Below are positions 7,937-16,475 of a stretch of 64,000 nucleotides of DNA, piece after piece. Both the position numbers and the translations under genes were made by a program. Position 1 is the first letter of the stretch; every line of letters begins with the position of its first letter. The stretch is from assembly GCF_014931565.1 (NCBI RefSeq), contig NZ_CP063353.1, forward strand, positions 434,001 through 498,000, read 5' to 3'. The notes below the pieces were generated by a model that was not told the origin of the DNA, did no database searches, and saw only the letters and a list, made by a program, of their open reading frames with translations. This DNA comes from Clostridium sp. 'deep sea' (GTDB lineage: Bacteria; Bacillota; UBA994; PWPR01).

Positions 7937-8692
7937 ATGAGATCTATAGCAGTTGACCCAAACTCTAGGGAAAATTTTATGTTGGCTTATCGATTAATTA
8001 ATATTTTAGTGAAGAAATACCACTTTAGCAATAGACTTCATGTTTTAGGATATATAAATAAAACGAAAGGTTATTATACTGTATACTTAACACAAGATCC
8101 AGCTAGTCCATTAAGTTCAGCATTTGGCTACTTTAATATCTCATTAGGTAATTTTAGGTCTGTAAGTGATTCAGAAGTATATTATTATTTTAATGATTAC
8201 AAGGATGGAAAAACAGAGGAAGAAATTACAGAGAAAATAGAAACAATGATTGGCTTGCCAATGATTAATAAAGATATTGAAATAACTGAAAGTAATACAC
8301 CTGCTATATATACTATATGTGTTAATGTATTAGCTTCTGTGGTGCAGAAAATAGCTAATTATGATATGGGCTTTGCTATCGAAAATGAAATATGCCCGTA
8401 TAGAGGTCCCTATAGTAGGACACCAGATAATAATTTATGGCATGAATTACTTCAAGCTATTGAAAAACATGGACATAGTATTAAAGAAAGATGTACTTAT
8501 GATTATTTTGTAATTGGCACTGGAGTTCCATCAGGTCCTGTTTATAAAGCATGGGGATTTATTGCAAACGATGGAAAGGTATATAGTAAAGATAAAGAGC
8601 CTTTAGATATAGTTGAGCGTTATAACTCGGGAATAAGTTTAGCAATTATAGCTGATGAAATTATGGATCATCTTGGTAAGAAAATAGGTTAA
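7937..8692 (+). CDS. Protein of unknown function (251 aa)
   Basis: I do not recognise this protein. It is 251 aa, mixed alpha/beta and soluble, without a signal peptide or obvious catalytic motif. Notable features are a tyrosine-rich stretch near residue 90 (EVYYYFNDY) and a central segment with PYRGPYSRTPD. A C-terminal part (DYFVIGTGVPSGPVYKAWGF, then NDGKVYSKD) suggests a compact beta domain. The ATG at 7937 is preceded by AGGGGG 7 nt upstream; an in-frame TTG at 7916 is less likely. The gene is monocistronic, with a candidate promoter in front and a terminator behind. A real gene is supported by its length, ribosome binding site and codon use like its neighbours. Confidence 0.7.
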   Translation: MRSIAVDPNSRENFMLAYRLINILVKKYHFSNRLHVLGYINKTKGYYTVYLTQDPASPLSSAFGYFNISLGNFRSVSDSEVYYYFNDYKDGKTEEEITEKIETMIGLPMINKDIEITESNTPAIYTICVNVLASVVQKIANYDMGFAIENEICPYRGPYSRTPDNNLWHELLQAIEKHGHSIKERCTYDYFVIGTGVPSGPVYKAWGFIANDGKVYSKDKEPLDIVERYNSGISLAIIADEIMDHLGKKIG

Positions 8693-8725
8693 ATAAACGC
8701 TTAATAGTTAATAATAAAAAACAAG

Positions 8726-8760
8726 CCTGACGAAAAAAAAACGTCAGGTTTTGTGTCTTT
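8726..8760 (+). terminator. Rho-independent terminator
   Basis: A stem of CCTGACG (8726-8732) and CGTCAGG (8742-8748), with a nine-A loop, is followed by a T-rich tail. It ends the unknown gene at 7937-8692. Confidence 0.8.
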
Positions 8761-8844
8761 TGTGATAGAATTATCAATAGTTGTCAAGATTGATTTATAA
8801 GTAAAGATTATAACTTGTTTAAAGATAGTTAGGAGAAAAAGCTA

Positions 8845-9861
8845 ATGGTTGTAGTAATGAATGTTGATGCAAAAGATATAGATATGCAAGAGGTGAGCAA
8901 AAAGCTTAGTAAAGCAAGTCTGCCATTTCATACTACAAAAAGTGGTAATAGAATGTTATTTACAATAGCAGCTGAGCCTCAAATTATTAATTCTCTTTGT
9001 TTAGAAACCTGTAAAGGGGTAGCTCAGGTTGTAGATGCTTGGACACCTTTATCTTTAGTAGGAAAAACAATAAATAAAAAAAGAACTATTGTTAATGTAA
9101 ACGGTGTAAGAATTGGGGCAGGCAACTTAACAATTATGGCAGGGCCCTGCGCTGTTGAAAATAGTGATCAAATACTAAATACTGCTTATAAAGTTAAACA
9201 AGCTGGTGCCCATATTTTAAGAGGTGGTGCTTTTAAACCTAGAACTTCCCCTTATAGTTTTCAGGGTTTGGGAGAAGATGGCTTACGGCTTTTGAGAAGA
9301 GCTAAAGAAAAAACTGGGTTGCCAATTGTGACTGAGGTTGTGGCAATTAATCACATTGATTTAGTCTGTGAGTATGCAGATATGTTACAAATTGGCTCAC
9401 GAAATATGCATAACTATGCTTTGTTACAAGCGGTAGGAGAGCAAACGGATATTCCTATTTTACTCAAAAGAGGCATGAGCTCAACCATAGATGAATGGTT
9501 AAGTGCAGCTGAATACATAGTATCTCGTGGCAACAATAATGTTGTTCTGTGCGAAAGAGGAATAAGAACTTTCTCTAAGAGCACTAGGAATACTTTAGAT
9601 TTATCTGCTGTACCTATTGTAAAAGCACGAACTCATTTGCCGATAATTGTGGACCCGAGCCATGCCACTGGCCACTGGAGGCTTGTTGAACCAATGGCAT
9701 TAGCTGCAATTGCTGCTGGCGCAGATGGAATTATGGTTGAGGTACACCCTAAGCCTGAAATGGCGTTGTCTGACGGAGACCAGTCTTTAACTTTAGATAA
9801 TTTTGAGTCACTGGTGAAGAAGGCAGAGTATTTACACAATGCTTATTCGAGGATAATGTAA
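8845..9861 (+). CDS. aroF: 3-deoxy-7-phosphoheptulonate (DAHP) synthase, AroF/AroA type I-beta
   Basis: This enzyme condenses phosphoenolpyruvate with erythrose 4-phosphate, the first step of the shikimate pathway. The 338-aa protein has an N-terminal ferredoxin-like regulatory domain (about residues 1-85), as in Thermotoga DAHP synthase, and then the TIM barrel. Barrel motifs include AGPCAVEN, RGGAFKPRTSPYSFQG (PEP/phosphate binding) and the metal/PEP segment DPSHATG near the C-terminus. An N-terminal domain of this type usually mediates feedback inhibition by aromatic amino acids, which is inferred here. ATG at 8845 follows AGGAG. Its stop overlaps the start of the cysteine-rich protein as TAATG. 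No other shikimate genes are in the window. Confidence 0.95.
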   Translation: MVVVMNVDAKDIDMQEVSKKLSKASLPFHTTKSGNRMLFTIAAEPQIINSLCLETCKGVAQVVDAWTPLSLVGKTINKKRTIVNVNGVRIGAGNLTIMAGPCAVENSDQILNTAYKVKQAGAHILRGGAFKPRTSPYSFQGLGEDGLRLLRRAKEKTGLPIVTEVVAINHIDLVCEYADMLQIGSRNMHNYALLQAVGEQTDIPILLKRGMSSTIDEWLSAAEYIVSRGNNNVVLCERGIRTFSKSTRNTLDLSAVPIVKARTHLPIIVDPSHATGHWRLVEPMALAAIAAGADGIMVEVHPKPEMALSDGDQSLTLDNFESLVKKAEYLHNAYSRIM

Positions 9862-10073
9862 TGATACAAGTAAGTTGGGATTATAGTAAATGTGTTGCGT
9901 GTGGAAAATGTTTAAAAGCATGTTTTCAGTATAATAGTAATGTATTATGCCACTTTAATACAAAGCTTAATAATTTAAACGAGTTATATGAATGGGTTTG
10001 TGAAATGCAAGGCAAACAGTATAATTGTGACATGCCTTGTAAACAAATATGTTTAAATAATGCTATTTTATAG
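9861..10073 (+). CDS. Ferredoxin-like cysteine-rich protein
   Basis: This 70-aa protein has nine cysteines. The first group, Cys11-x2-Cys14-x2-Cys17-x3-Cys21, is the classic 4Fe-4S ferredoxin ligand pattern. A second group near the C-terminus (Cys56, Cys60, Cys64, plus Cys47 and Cys30) could complete or bind a second cluster, but the spacing is not the usual CxxCxxCxxxCP. Its start codon overlaps the aroF stop (TAATG), which indicates translational coupling to DAHP synthase. Why a putative electron carrier should be coupled to aroF is unclear. It may be a dicluster ferredoxin variant of unknown partner. Confidence 0.72.
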   Translation: MIQVSWDYSKCVACGKCLKACFQYNSNVLCHFNTKLNNLNELYEWVCEMQGKQYNCDMPCKQICLNNAIL

Positions 10074-10162
10074 TATAAATTAAATATTTAAAAAATAAGC
10101 TTAAACTTCCTGTTTGTTGCATATATATTTTAAAAATATATGTAAATATAGGAGGTATTTAA

Positions 10163-11434
10163 ATGAGTAATTCCCAACAGCCCTCAAATATCCTAAAAAT
10201 ACTCGATAATTATGACATTGTTATTTATGATGTGGAAAATGTAAATCCTAATAAAAAGCTTTTGGTACTAGAAAGTAACAAAGGCAAGGTTTTAATGCAA
10301 AAATATAAGGGTACGAGTAAACAGCTTTGGTTAGCTTATAATGTATTTAAAACGTTAAAAGGTAATGATGTGCTTAAAATAAGTGACTGGTTTACAACAT
10401 CGGATGGAGCTCCTTTTTTAGAGTCTGATGGTAGTTTTTATTATCTAACAAAGTACAATGATACAAAGCTAACTACCGAAATTTCCTTAGTTGATCATAT
10501 GGCATTTTTGGGAAAATGGCATTACTTAAGTAGAGAAATAGTATATGCAAAAGACTTTGCAGATAGCCTAACCACACCTGAAAATATAGCAAATCAATTA
10601 AAAGCAATCTCAGTTAAGAAAAATGTTGAATCCTTAAAATCGACAATCATTGATAATTTAAATCAATTAAACTTATATGATTACCCTGAGAAAAAACTTA
10701 CAATTACTTTACCAAAGTTTAATATTAATCGAATAGTCAAAGAAGAAGAACAGTGTGTGTTCCAACCTTGGCAACAAATATTTATTTGGAACTGGCAGAT
10801 AACTGATATTGCAAATTTATTATGTTTCTTTAAGTACGATAAAACTGAAAACATCAAAGAAGCATTGAATAAGTATAATCATCTAAATCCTTTGAGTGAG
10901 GCTGAATGGAGAGCATTACCTACCTTATTGTTATGGAATTTATGTACCGAAGTAAACTATGATTTAGTGTGTGATAGCTATTTTGATGTATATAATACAT
11001 TATGTAATATTGTAATTGAAAGAGGTATTAATATTAACGATAGAATAATATTACCTCTCAATGAGGAAGAAGTAAGCGTAAAAGAAGAAGATGAGCTATT
11101 AAAATACCCTGATATTAATGAAAATGTTAACATTGTTGTAGTTAAACCTATAGAGGAAAACATAGAAAATGAAAAGATTATCCAGTTTTCTAAGGTCAAA
11201 GCCCATGATGAAGTACAATCTGAGCATTTACCACCAGAGTCTCAAATAGTTGAACCACCAGTAGCAGAGAGTATAGAAAAACCTAAAATTGAGCTAGAGC
11301 ATAATAATACTACTCCGGAAGAACAACAAGAGTTAGTTTTAGCTAAAAATGAAGATAATCAAAATAAGCAAGAAAAAACAGAACTAGAGCAGCTTACATG
11401 GAAGGCTTTTCCTCAACCCCTTAATAAACAATAA
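10163..11434 (+). CDS. CotS-like spore coat protein with acidic C-terminal tail
   Basis: The N-terminal two thirds (about residues 10-290) resemble the CotS/YutH/YtaA coat-protein family, which has an aminoglycoside-phosphotransferase-like fold. A strand segment KKLLVLESNKGKVLMQKYK is followed by the helix KQLWLAYNVFKTL and by a G-A-P-F-L-x-S-D-G-S-F-Y-Y-L turn. The kinase catalytic HxDxxxxN and metal-binding D motifs are not visible, as is common in coat members. The last 120 residues are Glu/Pro/Gln-rich and probably disordered. ATG at 10163 follows AGGAGG (10151-10156) with 6 nt spacing. A spore-surface role is inferred from the family and agrees with other spore genes in the window. Confidence 0.6.
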   Translation: MSNSQQPSNILKILDNYDIVIYDVENVNPNKKLLVLESNKGKVLMQKYKGTSKQLWLAYNVFKTLKGNDVLKISDWFTTSDGAPFLESDGSFYYLTKYNDTKLTTEISLVDHMAFLGKWHYLSREIVYAKDFADSLTTPENIANQLKAISVKKNVESLKSTIIDNLNQLNLYDYPEKKLTITLPKFNINRIVKEEEQCVFQPWQQIFIWNWQITDIANLLCFFKYDKTENIKEALNKYNHLNPLSEAEWRALPTLLLWNLCTEVNYDLVCDSYFDVYNTLCNIVIERGININDRIILPLNEEEVSVKEEDELLKYPDINENVNIVVVKPIEENIENEKIIQFSKVKAHDEVQSEHLPPESQIVEPPVAESIEKPKIELEHNNTTPEEQQELVLAKNEDNQNKQEKTELEQLTWKAFPQPLNKQ

Positions 11435-11450
11435 ATATATTAACTCACAA

Positions 11451-11500
11451 AATACTATAAAACGAGTAGCTGTATAAACTGCTTGTTTTATAGTATTTTT
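11451..11500 (+). terminator. Rho-independent terminator
   Basis: A perfect 13-bp inverted repeat (11451-11463 with 11485-11497) is extended by imperfect inner pairing and ends in a T-run. It terminates the CotS-like gene. Confidence 0.85.
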
Positions 11501-11599
11501 AATATGGTTATTAGACTACAGAAATAATTTAACTCTTTAGCAGGAGTTTTAAAATTAAAATAGAATACTCTATAGATTAATGTTGAGGAGGAGAATGAA

Positions 11600-12757
11600 A
11601 TGAAATATGCAATTACTGGCGGTAAAGTTTATACAGTAACTAATGGCGTTATTGAAAACGGCACTGTTTTAGTGGAAAATGGAAAAATCGTAGCAGTAGG
11701 TTCAAATATTGAAGTTCCAAGTGATGCCAAAGTTATAGATGCAACTAACAAATGGGTTACACCTGGTTTAATTGATGCTCACAGTCATATTGGTTTGTGG
11801 GGTGAACCAAACGTACCTATGGTAATGGATTTTAACGAAATTACTAATCCTATTACAGCTGAAGTAAGAGGAATGGATTCAATAAATCCTCAAGACCCTG
11901 CTATTAAATTAGTTCGAGAGCATGGTGTTACATCAGTGTATACCGGTCCTGGCTCAGCTAATATTATTGGTGGTACTGGTGTTGCAATTAAATTAAGGGG
12001 TACTACTGTAGAAGAAATGATTTACCCAGGTACAGAAGGTATGAAAATGGCATTAGGAGAAAACCCAAAACGTTGTTATGGTACAAATAAAAAATCTCCT
12101 ATGACACGTATGGGTAATGCTGCTGTTTTACGTAAAGCTTTAGTTAAAGCCCAAAACTATTTAAATAAAATTGAGCAAGCTAAAAAAGATGGTAAGCCAG
12201 CTCCAGATAGAGACCTTCAATTAGAGATGATAGGTAAAGTACTAAGTGGTGAGTATCGAGCAAGAATTCATGCCCATAGAGCCGATGATATTATTACAGC
12301 AATTAGAGTTTCTGAAGAGTTTGGATTAAAATACTCTATTGAGCATTGCACTGAAGGATATAGAATAACTGATGTTTTAGCTGACAAAAATGTTACAGCT
12401 ATTGTAGGTCCATTATTAATGGGTCCTAGCAAACAAGAGTTATGGGATGTACGTATGACTACTCCTGCTGTATTAGTTGAAGCTGGTGTAAATGTTTGTT
12501 TAAATGCAGACGTAGCTGGTGGAACACGCTGGTTACCTGTTCATGTTGGTTTAGCAATGAGAGCTGGATTAACAGAAGAAGATGCATTTAAATCAGTAAC
12601 AATAAACCCAGCAGAATTCTTGGGTATTAACGATAAAGTTGGTAGCCTAGAAGAAGGCAAAGATGCCGATATCGTTGTATGGGACGGACATCCATTCTGT
12701 AACTTTACAGCTGTTGAAGTAACCATGATTGATGGAAACATAATATACCAAAAATAA
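11600..12757 (+). CDS. Amidohydrolase (imidazolonepropionase-like)
   Basis: This is a metal-dependent amidohydrolase of 385 aa. The beta-sandwich N-terminus leads to HSH (His61, His63) in VTPGLIDAHSHIG. Further ligands are His224/His226 (IHAHRADD), His249 (SIEHC) and Asp304 (NADVAGG). The C-terminus has the standard return to the sandwich (SLEEGKDADIVVWDG). The subgroup acts on cyclic amides or ureas, but the substrate is not predictable. ATG at 11600 follows GAGGAGGAG. It is a single-gene unit with its own terminator. The missing Lys metal bridge is normal for HxH...H...H...D subtypes. Confidence 0.88.
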   Translation: MKYAITGGKVYTVTNGVIENGTVLVENGKIVAVGSNIEVPSDAKVIDATNKWVTPGLIDAHSHIGLWGEPNVPMVMDFNEITNPITAEVRGMDSINPQDPAIKLVREHGVTSVYTGPGSANIIGGTGVAIKLRGTTVEEMIYPGTEGMKMALGENPKRCYGTNKKSPMTRMGNAAVLRKALVKAQNYLNKIEQAKKDGKPAPDRDLQLEMIGKVLSGEYRARIHAHRADDIITAIRVSEEFGLKYSIEHCTEGYRITDVLADKNVTAIVGPLLMGPSKQELWDVRMTTPAVLVEAGVNVCLNADVAGGTRWLPVHVGLAMRAGLTEEDAFKSVTINPAEFLGINDKVGSLEEGKDADIVVWDGHPFCNFTAVEVTMIDGNIIYQK

Positions 12758-12768
12758 TAAATCTATCT

Positions 12769-12796
12769 AATAGACGTCCTTTGGGCGTCTATTTAT
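12769..12796 (+). terminator. Rho-independent terminator of the amidohydrolase gene
   Basis: AATAGACG (12769-12776) pairs with CGTCTATT (12786-12793), with a short GC-rich inner loop. It begins 12 nt after the stop codon. Confidence 0.7.
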
Positions 12797-12861
12797 TAAA
12801 TAACCTGAAAAGAACAATATTCGTGGCTCACCAGAATTAAGTTGAGATTAAGGAACAGCAT

Positions 12862-12904
12862 AAAACACCCAAAATACAAGTGGCATGTATTTTGGGTGTT
12901 TTTT
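12862..12904. terminator. Bidirectional terminator between the amidohydrolase gene and pckA
   Basis: A perfect 17-bp inverted repeat (12862-12878 with 12886-12902, core CACCCAAAATACA) is flanked by A and T runs. It lies 60 bp past the pckA stop on the minus strand and can stop both converging transcripts. Confidence 0.85.
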
Positions 12905-12962
12905 AGCGTATGACGCATATATCGATGTAATTATAGAAGCCTCCAGGGAACGAAATCTCTAC

Positions 12963-14561
12963 TTACATACTGCAAACAGCATGTAGAATTTCACTCTTTA
13001 AGCCCGGAAACTGGCGCAACCAAGCACATCTTTCTTGCATTAAACGATCGTTTAAGATATGGTATTGTTCATCTGTAAAGTATTTTTTAGGATTATAACC
13101 TGCTAAATCAACATTTTTAGCGGACACAGCAACTTCATACCCCCAATAAGGGTCTTTTTCCCATTTTATGGTACCACAGGCTATTTCCTTCATTAAACCA
13201 GTTGAAACAGCTACATTTATTTTTTTGCCTTCAGTTCCATAAATATAAGAGGTACCAACTCTTCCTGTATTTAATAAATAACACTCTATATCAGGATTAT
13301 TTCTTAAAATTTCTAGTACTCTGTTACCTTCATCTGATTCTAAACCAACTATAAATGGATTGGTGCCTACACAGCGTTTACTTTGGCCACGTTTTGTGGG
13401 ATCACCAGCACCAGTCTCTACGGATTCACCTAACATAAAAAAGGCAGCTGCTTGTTCAGCGTTTAATTTAGCTAAAGCTGGCATTACATCATTTCTACGA
13501 GTAATAAATATTATTTTATTAGCCTTTTCAATGTCTATTTTATCTTTAATACCCGGAATGTCTTTTCTCATTAGTACACCACGCCCATTACTAGTTAATG
13601 AGTCGTCGTCAAAATCAACTTCACCGGTTTCTTCGTTTACAACTATATTTTCAAAGGATGCATCTGGTGATTTTGCTGCTTCAAATAAGATCTTTTGATT
13701 TTCATCTAAACCATCGGTTTTTATAAAGAAACCTGCTTCTGTTCCATAACAATATCCATTAGGCATCATTAGTATTACGTCATCTTGTCTAATGATAGAT
13801 TCTTCTTCGCCAGTTAAGCCATGGTCTGATAAAGTTAATGTTGTTTTACCTGTTCCAGATAAACCAAACATAATAAAGCCATGCTGTTCAATTTCACCCT
13901 GATCGTTTTTAACTTTAAGTACTTTTGAACCAGCATGAAGTCCTAAGCCACCCCATTCTTTTGCACAAAACATTGCTTGTCTTAAAAAGGATTTTTTGGC
14001 TTCTCCAAAATAATCTGTACCTGTTATATAGGTAATTTTAGAGTCTACATCAGCAAATATTTGTCTGTTTTGGGTGTTTAATTCAGGAGCAAAAACCGTT
14101 ATTAAATCTATCTCTGAATCTTGAAGTTTTTCCTGATTAGGGGTAGGGGGGTAATACATATTTACTAACATCATAGCTATACGAGCATATTTTTTGGTAA
14201 TGTACATACGCATGGTCATTTTACGATCAGAATTTCCTAAAACTCGGTCTATTTGAATAACATCTCTTTTAGCTAAATAGGTATGCACTTGATTAATAAG
14301 CTTTAAGCTGTCTTGTTTTGTCCATGCCTGCTGAAAGACCCCTGTAGTAGTTTTATCCGATACAATGTAGGTATTCTTGGCACTTCTCGATCTTATTTGG
14401 GTTACATATACTGGGCTATTATGCCTTGTAAGTTGTTCATCACTTTTAGCCCAATCTCTTAAGGTTTCACGACTCGGATTAACATATAACCTACGTGAAG
14501 GTATAGGCGTTCGATTAAATTTACCAGCAGAATCAGCATTGCGCACTGATGTGTTTATCAT
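12963..14561 (-). CDS. pckA: Phosphoenolpyruvate carboxykinase (ATP)
   Basis: The enzyme interconverts oxaloacetate + ATP with PEP + CO2 + ADP. It works in gluconeogenesis, or in the reverse direction for anaplerosis in many anaerobes. The 532-aa length fits. The P-loop is at 233-241 (GLSGTGKTT), preceded by GTDYFGE and the substrate-loop region. Downstream lie RQDDVI (metal site region), the adenine-binding segment and the LLNTGRVG motif. ATG at 14561 follows GGAGGAATT. The gene is transcribed alone, with a bidirectional terminator downstream and a candidate promoter at 14616-14644. Confidence 0.95.
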   Translation of the reverse strand: MINTSVRNADSAGKFNRTPIPSRRLYVNPSRETLRDWAKSDEQLTRHNSPVYVTQIRSRSAKNTYIVSDKTTTGVFQQAWTKQDSLKLINQVHTYLAKRDVIQIDRVLGNSDRKMTMRMYITKKYARIAMMLVNMYYPPTPNQEKLQDSEIDLITVFAPELNTQNRQIFADVDSKITYITGTDYFGEAKKSFLRQAMFCAKEWGGLGLHAGSKVLKVKNDQGEIEQHGFIMFGLSGTGKTTLTLSDHGLTGEEESIIRQDDVILMMPNGYCYGTEAGFFIKTDGLDENQKILFEAAKSPDASFENIVVNEETGEVDFDDDSLTSNGRGVLMRKDIPGIKDKIDIEKANKIIFITRRNDVMPALAKLNAEQAAAFFMLGESVETGAGDPTKRGQSKRCVGTNPFIVGLESDEGNRVLEILRNNPDIECYLLNTGRVGTSYIYGTEGKKINVAVSTGLMKEIACGTIKWEKDPYWGYEVAVSAKNVDLAGYNPKKYFTDEQYHILNDRLMQERCAWLRQFPGLKSEILHAVCSM

Positions 14562-14615
14562 ACTCAGAATTCCTCCGAAATAAGTTAAATTAAATTTTCA
14601 AAACTTTCAGTTTGT

Positions 14616-14644
14616 ATTTTAACATAATACAACATGAGATACAA
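14616..14644 (-). promoter_or_regulatory. Candidate sigma-A promoter of pckA
   Basis: On the minus strand, TTGTAT (14644-14639) and TAAAAT (14621-14616) are 17 bp apart, about 55 bp before the pckA start. Both boxes differ from consensus, so this is tentative. Confidence 0.4.
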
Positions 14645-14684
14645 CGAAATAGAGTACACTAATATAATAAATAGTATACGCTAA

Positions 14685-14700
14685 TAGCATTTAAATGCTA
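14685..14700. promoter_or_regulatory. Perfect 16-bp palindrome between pckA and the SASP-like gene
   Basis: TAGCATTTAAATGCTA is a perfect palindrome in the divergent intergenic region, 124 bp from the pckA start and 125 bp from the SASP-like start. It could be an operator; no regulator is identified. Confidence 0.35.
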
Positions 14701-14824
14701 CATATATACTATAATAATACAAATGGTGTAAAATGATGGATTGCATATATAAAAATAGGCTGTCGATCATAATTTATCTTATAATATAAGCAATCAGTGT
14801 TAATAATAATAAGAGGTGATATTA

Positions 14825-15046
14825 ATGGAAAACAATAAGTTTAATGTAGTAAAGCGAGATTTATTAAAATATGAAATAGCGGCCGAATTAGGCCTTTTAG
14901 ATAAATTGGTGAGGCATGGATGGGGTGGACTCAGTGCTCAAGAAACAGGTAAAATCGGCGGAATTTTAGCCCGCCGATTAAGTGATGGCTGTTCTATCTC
15001 ACTAGAAAATAAACTACTAGAGAAACAACAAACGTTAGAGGAATAA
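14825..15046 (+). CDS. Small acid-soluble spore protein (alpha/beta-type, SspF-like)
   Basis: This is a 73-aa protein with the alpha/beta SASP core: KYEIAAELGL, then the turn GWGGLSAQETGKIGG, then a basic stretch (ARRLSDG). SASPs coat and protect DNA in dormant spores and are degraded by the GPR protease at germination. The version here is closest to the divergent minor class, with GWGGL in place of the usual loop. ATG at 14825 is placed 5 nt after AGAGGTG (14812-14818), which excludes the GTG at 14816. Its 3' end overlaps the convergent DUF401 gene by 53 bp. Forespore expression (sigma-G) is expected, but no clear sigma-G promoter was seen. Confidence 0.8.
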   Translation: MENNKFNVVKRDLLKYEIAAELGLLDKLVRHGWGGLSAQETGKIGGILARRLSDGCSISLENKLLEKQQTLEE

Positions 15047-16274
15047 CAATAATATATTCCTTATAAAGTTCGGATATTTTAACCTTAAAATATTCTAAAG
15101 TTAATACTTGACATAAATGCAATGGAGAGATTAAATAACCTATAAATGCAGAACAGTACATTAACATAACTAACGGAATAGGATTAGGGCTCAAAGCCAA
15201 TGCAGGCAAAAGAAGTGGTAGAGTAATACCTATTGCCGAGGTAGCTGAGGCACTTAAAAATCCTGTAAGCCAAGGCAATGTAATAAAAATAACAAACAAT
15301 GGAATTCCGGTATCTAAAAAATGTATAACTAGATCATTTAGTACAGTAAGTTTGCCCACCATTGCTTTAAAAATCATTATTCCTATACCACTTAGAATGA
15401 TTGAAGGAGATATTCCTTTAAGTATTGTTTGGGTAATACTTTTTTCTGTTTTATCTCCTATTACTAAGGCTATAAGGATTCCAAGACATAAAGCAATAGG
15501 AAAAGCCATTTGTGTCAATAATTTAGCTGCTCCAGCTGATAGTCCTAGAGTGACAAAGTTTACTTGCTCTAGAATTAAAGCCAAAGATAAACTAACCCAA
15601 AGCGGAGAACTAGAAATGATTAATTGCCTTATATCTGCTTTACTAGCTTTTTCTTTTGTTAACTTATCTTTAATATTGTCTTTAATTTTAGCAGGATGTA
15701 TCCATAATAAATAGCCCGAGACAATCATTGCTAAAGTTAATGGCCATTGTAGTTTAATAATATCAAATTTATTAATGGAAGCTGTTTCTGCCATTAATAT
15801 AAAGGTAGGCATTAAAGGATAAATAAAATACCAGCCATGTCTAAAAATGAGATTTATAGCAGCTTTCTTAGACTTTGAAAGATTTAAATCTTCTCCAATT
15901 TCATCTACTAAAGGTGCAGCCATTACAGCTCCTCCTGTAACTAAGAGAGTCCCCATTATTGAAGGTATAACAGATATAGTTAATTTAGGACTTTTTAGAA
16001 GTTTATTAAGACTTGAAACTAACCTATTTAACACATTAAGTTTTTGCATTGTAGATCCCAAAACACCTATCAGTGCTAGTACAACCACTAACCTAATAGT
16101 TACAGGGTCAATTATGGCACTAAAAAAGGTTTTACTAATACCCAAAAATCCAAGACCCGAAAAAATTCCCACAATTATACTGCCAACAATTAAAGCATAT
16201 CCTAAAGATACTTTTTTATTTACTAGAATAATGATTAAACTAAAGGCAAGCAGTATACCAATGATTTGAGTCAT
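14994..16274 (-). CDS. DUF401 family integral membrane protein (putative transporter)
   Basis: This is a 426-aa protein with about ten to twelve hydrophobic segments along its whole length. It matches DUF401: an N-terminal KKVSLGYALIVGSIIVG, a central GGAVMAAPLVDEIG followed by INLIFRHGWYFIYPLMP, and the C-terminal TGFLSASATSAIGITLPLLL. The family looks like ion-transporter-superfamily permeases; no substrate is known. ATG at 16274 follows GAGGTGTT on the minus strand. The last 53 bases are antisense to the end of the SASP-like gene, with no terminator room between them. Confidence 0.8.
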   Translation of the reverse strand: MTQIIGILLAFSLIIILVNKKVSLGYALIVGSIIVGIFSGLGFLGISKTFFSAIIDPVTIRLVVVLALIGVLGSTMQKLNVLNRLVSSLNKLLKSPKLTISVIPSIMGTLLVTGGAVMAAPLVDEIGEDLNLSKSKKAAINLIFRHGWYFIYPLMPTFILMAETASINKFDIIKLQWPLTLAMIVSGYLLWIHPAKIKDNIKDKLTKEKASKADIRQLIISSSPLWVSLSLALILEQVNFVTLGLSAGAAKLLTQMAFPIALCLGILIALVIGDKTEKSITQTILKGISPSIILSGIGIMIFKAMVGKLTVLNDLVIHFLDTGIPLFVIFITLPWLTGFLSASATSAIGITLPLLLPALALSPNPIPLVMLMYCSAFIGYLISPLHLCQVLTLEYFKVKISELYKEYIIVIPLTFVVSLVVYFLVR

Positions 16275-16475
16275 ATTAACAACACCTCATTTCTATGTCT
16301 CAATATATTGTATACTGTACTTAAGTAATTTGCTAGTCCTAAATTTAGTTTAGCGAAATAAATTTAAGCCTAACATGTTTATTAATATAAACTGACAGTA
16401 AAATACTAGTTATAATTAGTTAATGCAGTTATAAATACACATAATATATATATTTTTAGCTACATTTATTATTGT

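Noticed and set aside
15352-16269. Plus-strand ORFs antisense to the DUF401 gene
   Set aside because: They are shadows of a membrane-protein gene, with no ribosome binding sites and Ile/Thr/Pro-rich nonsense composition.
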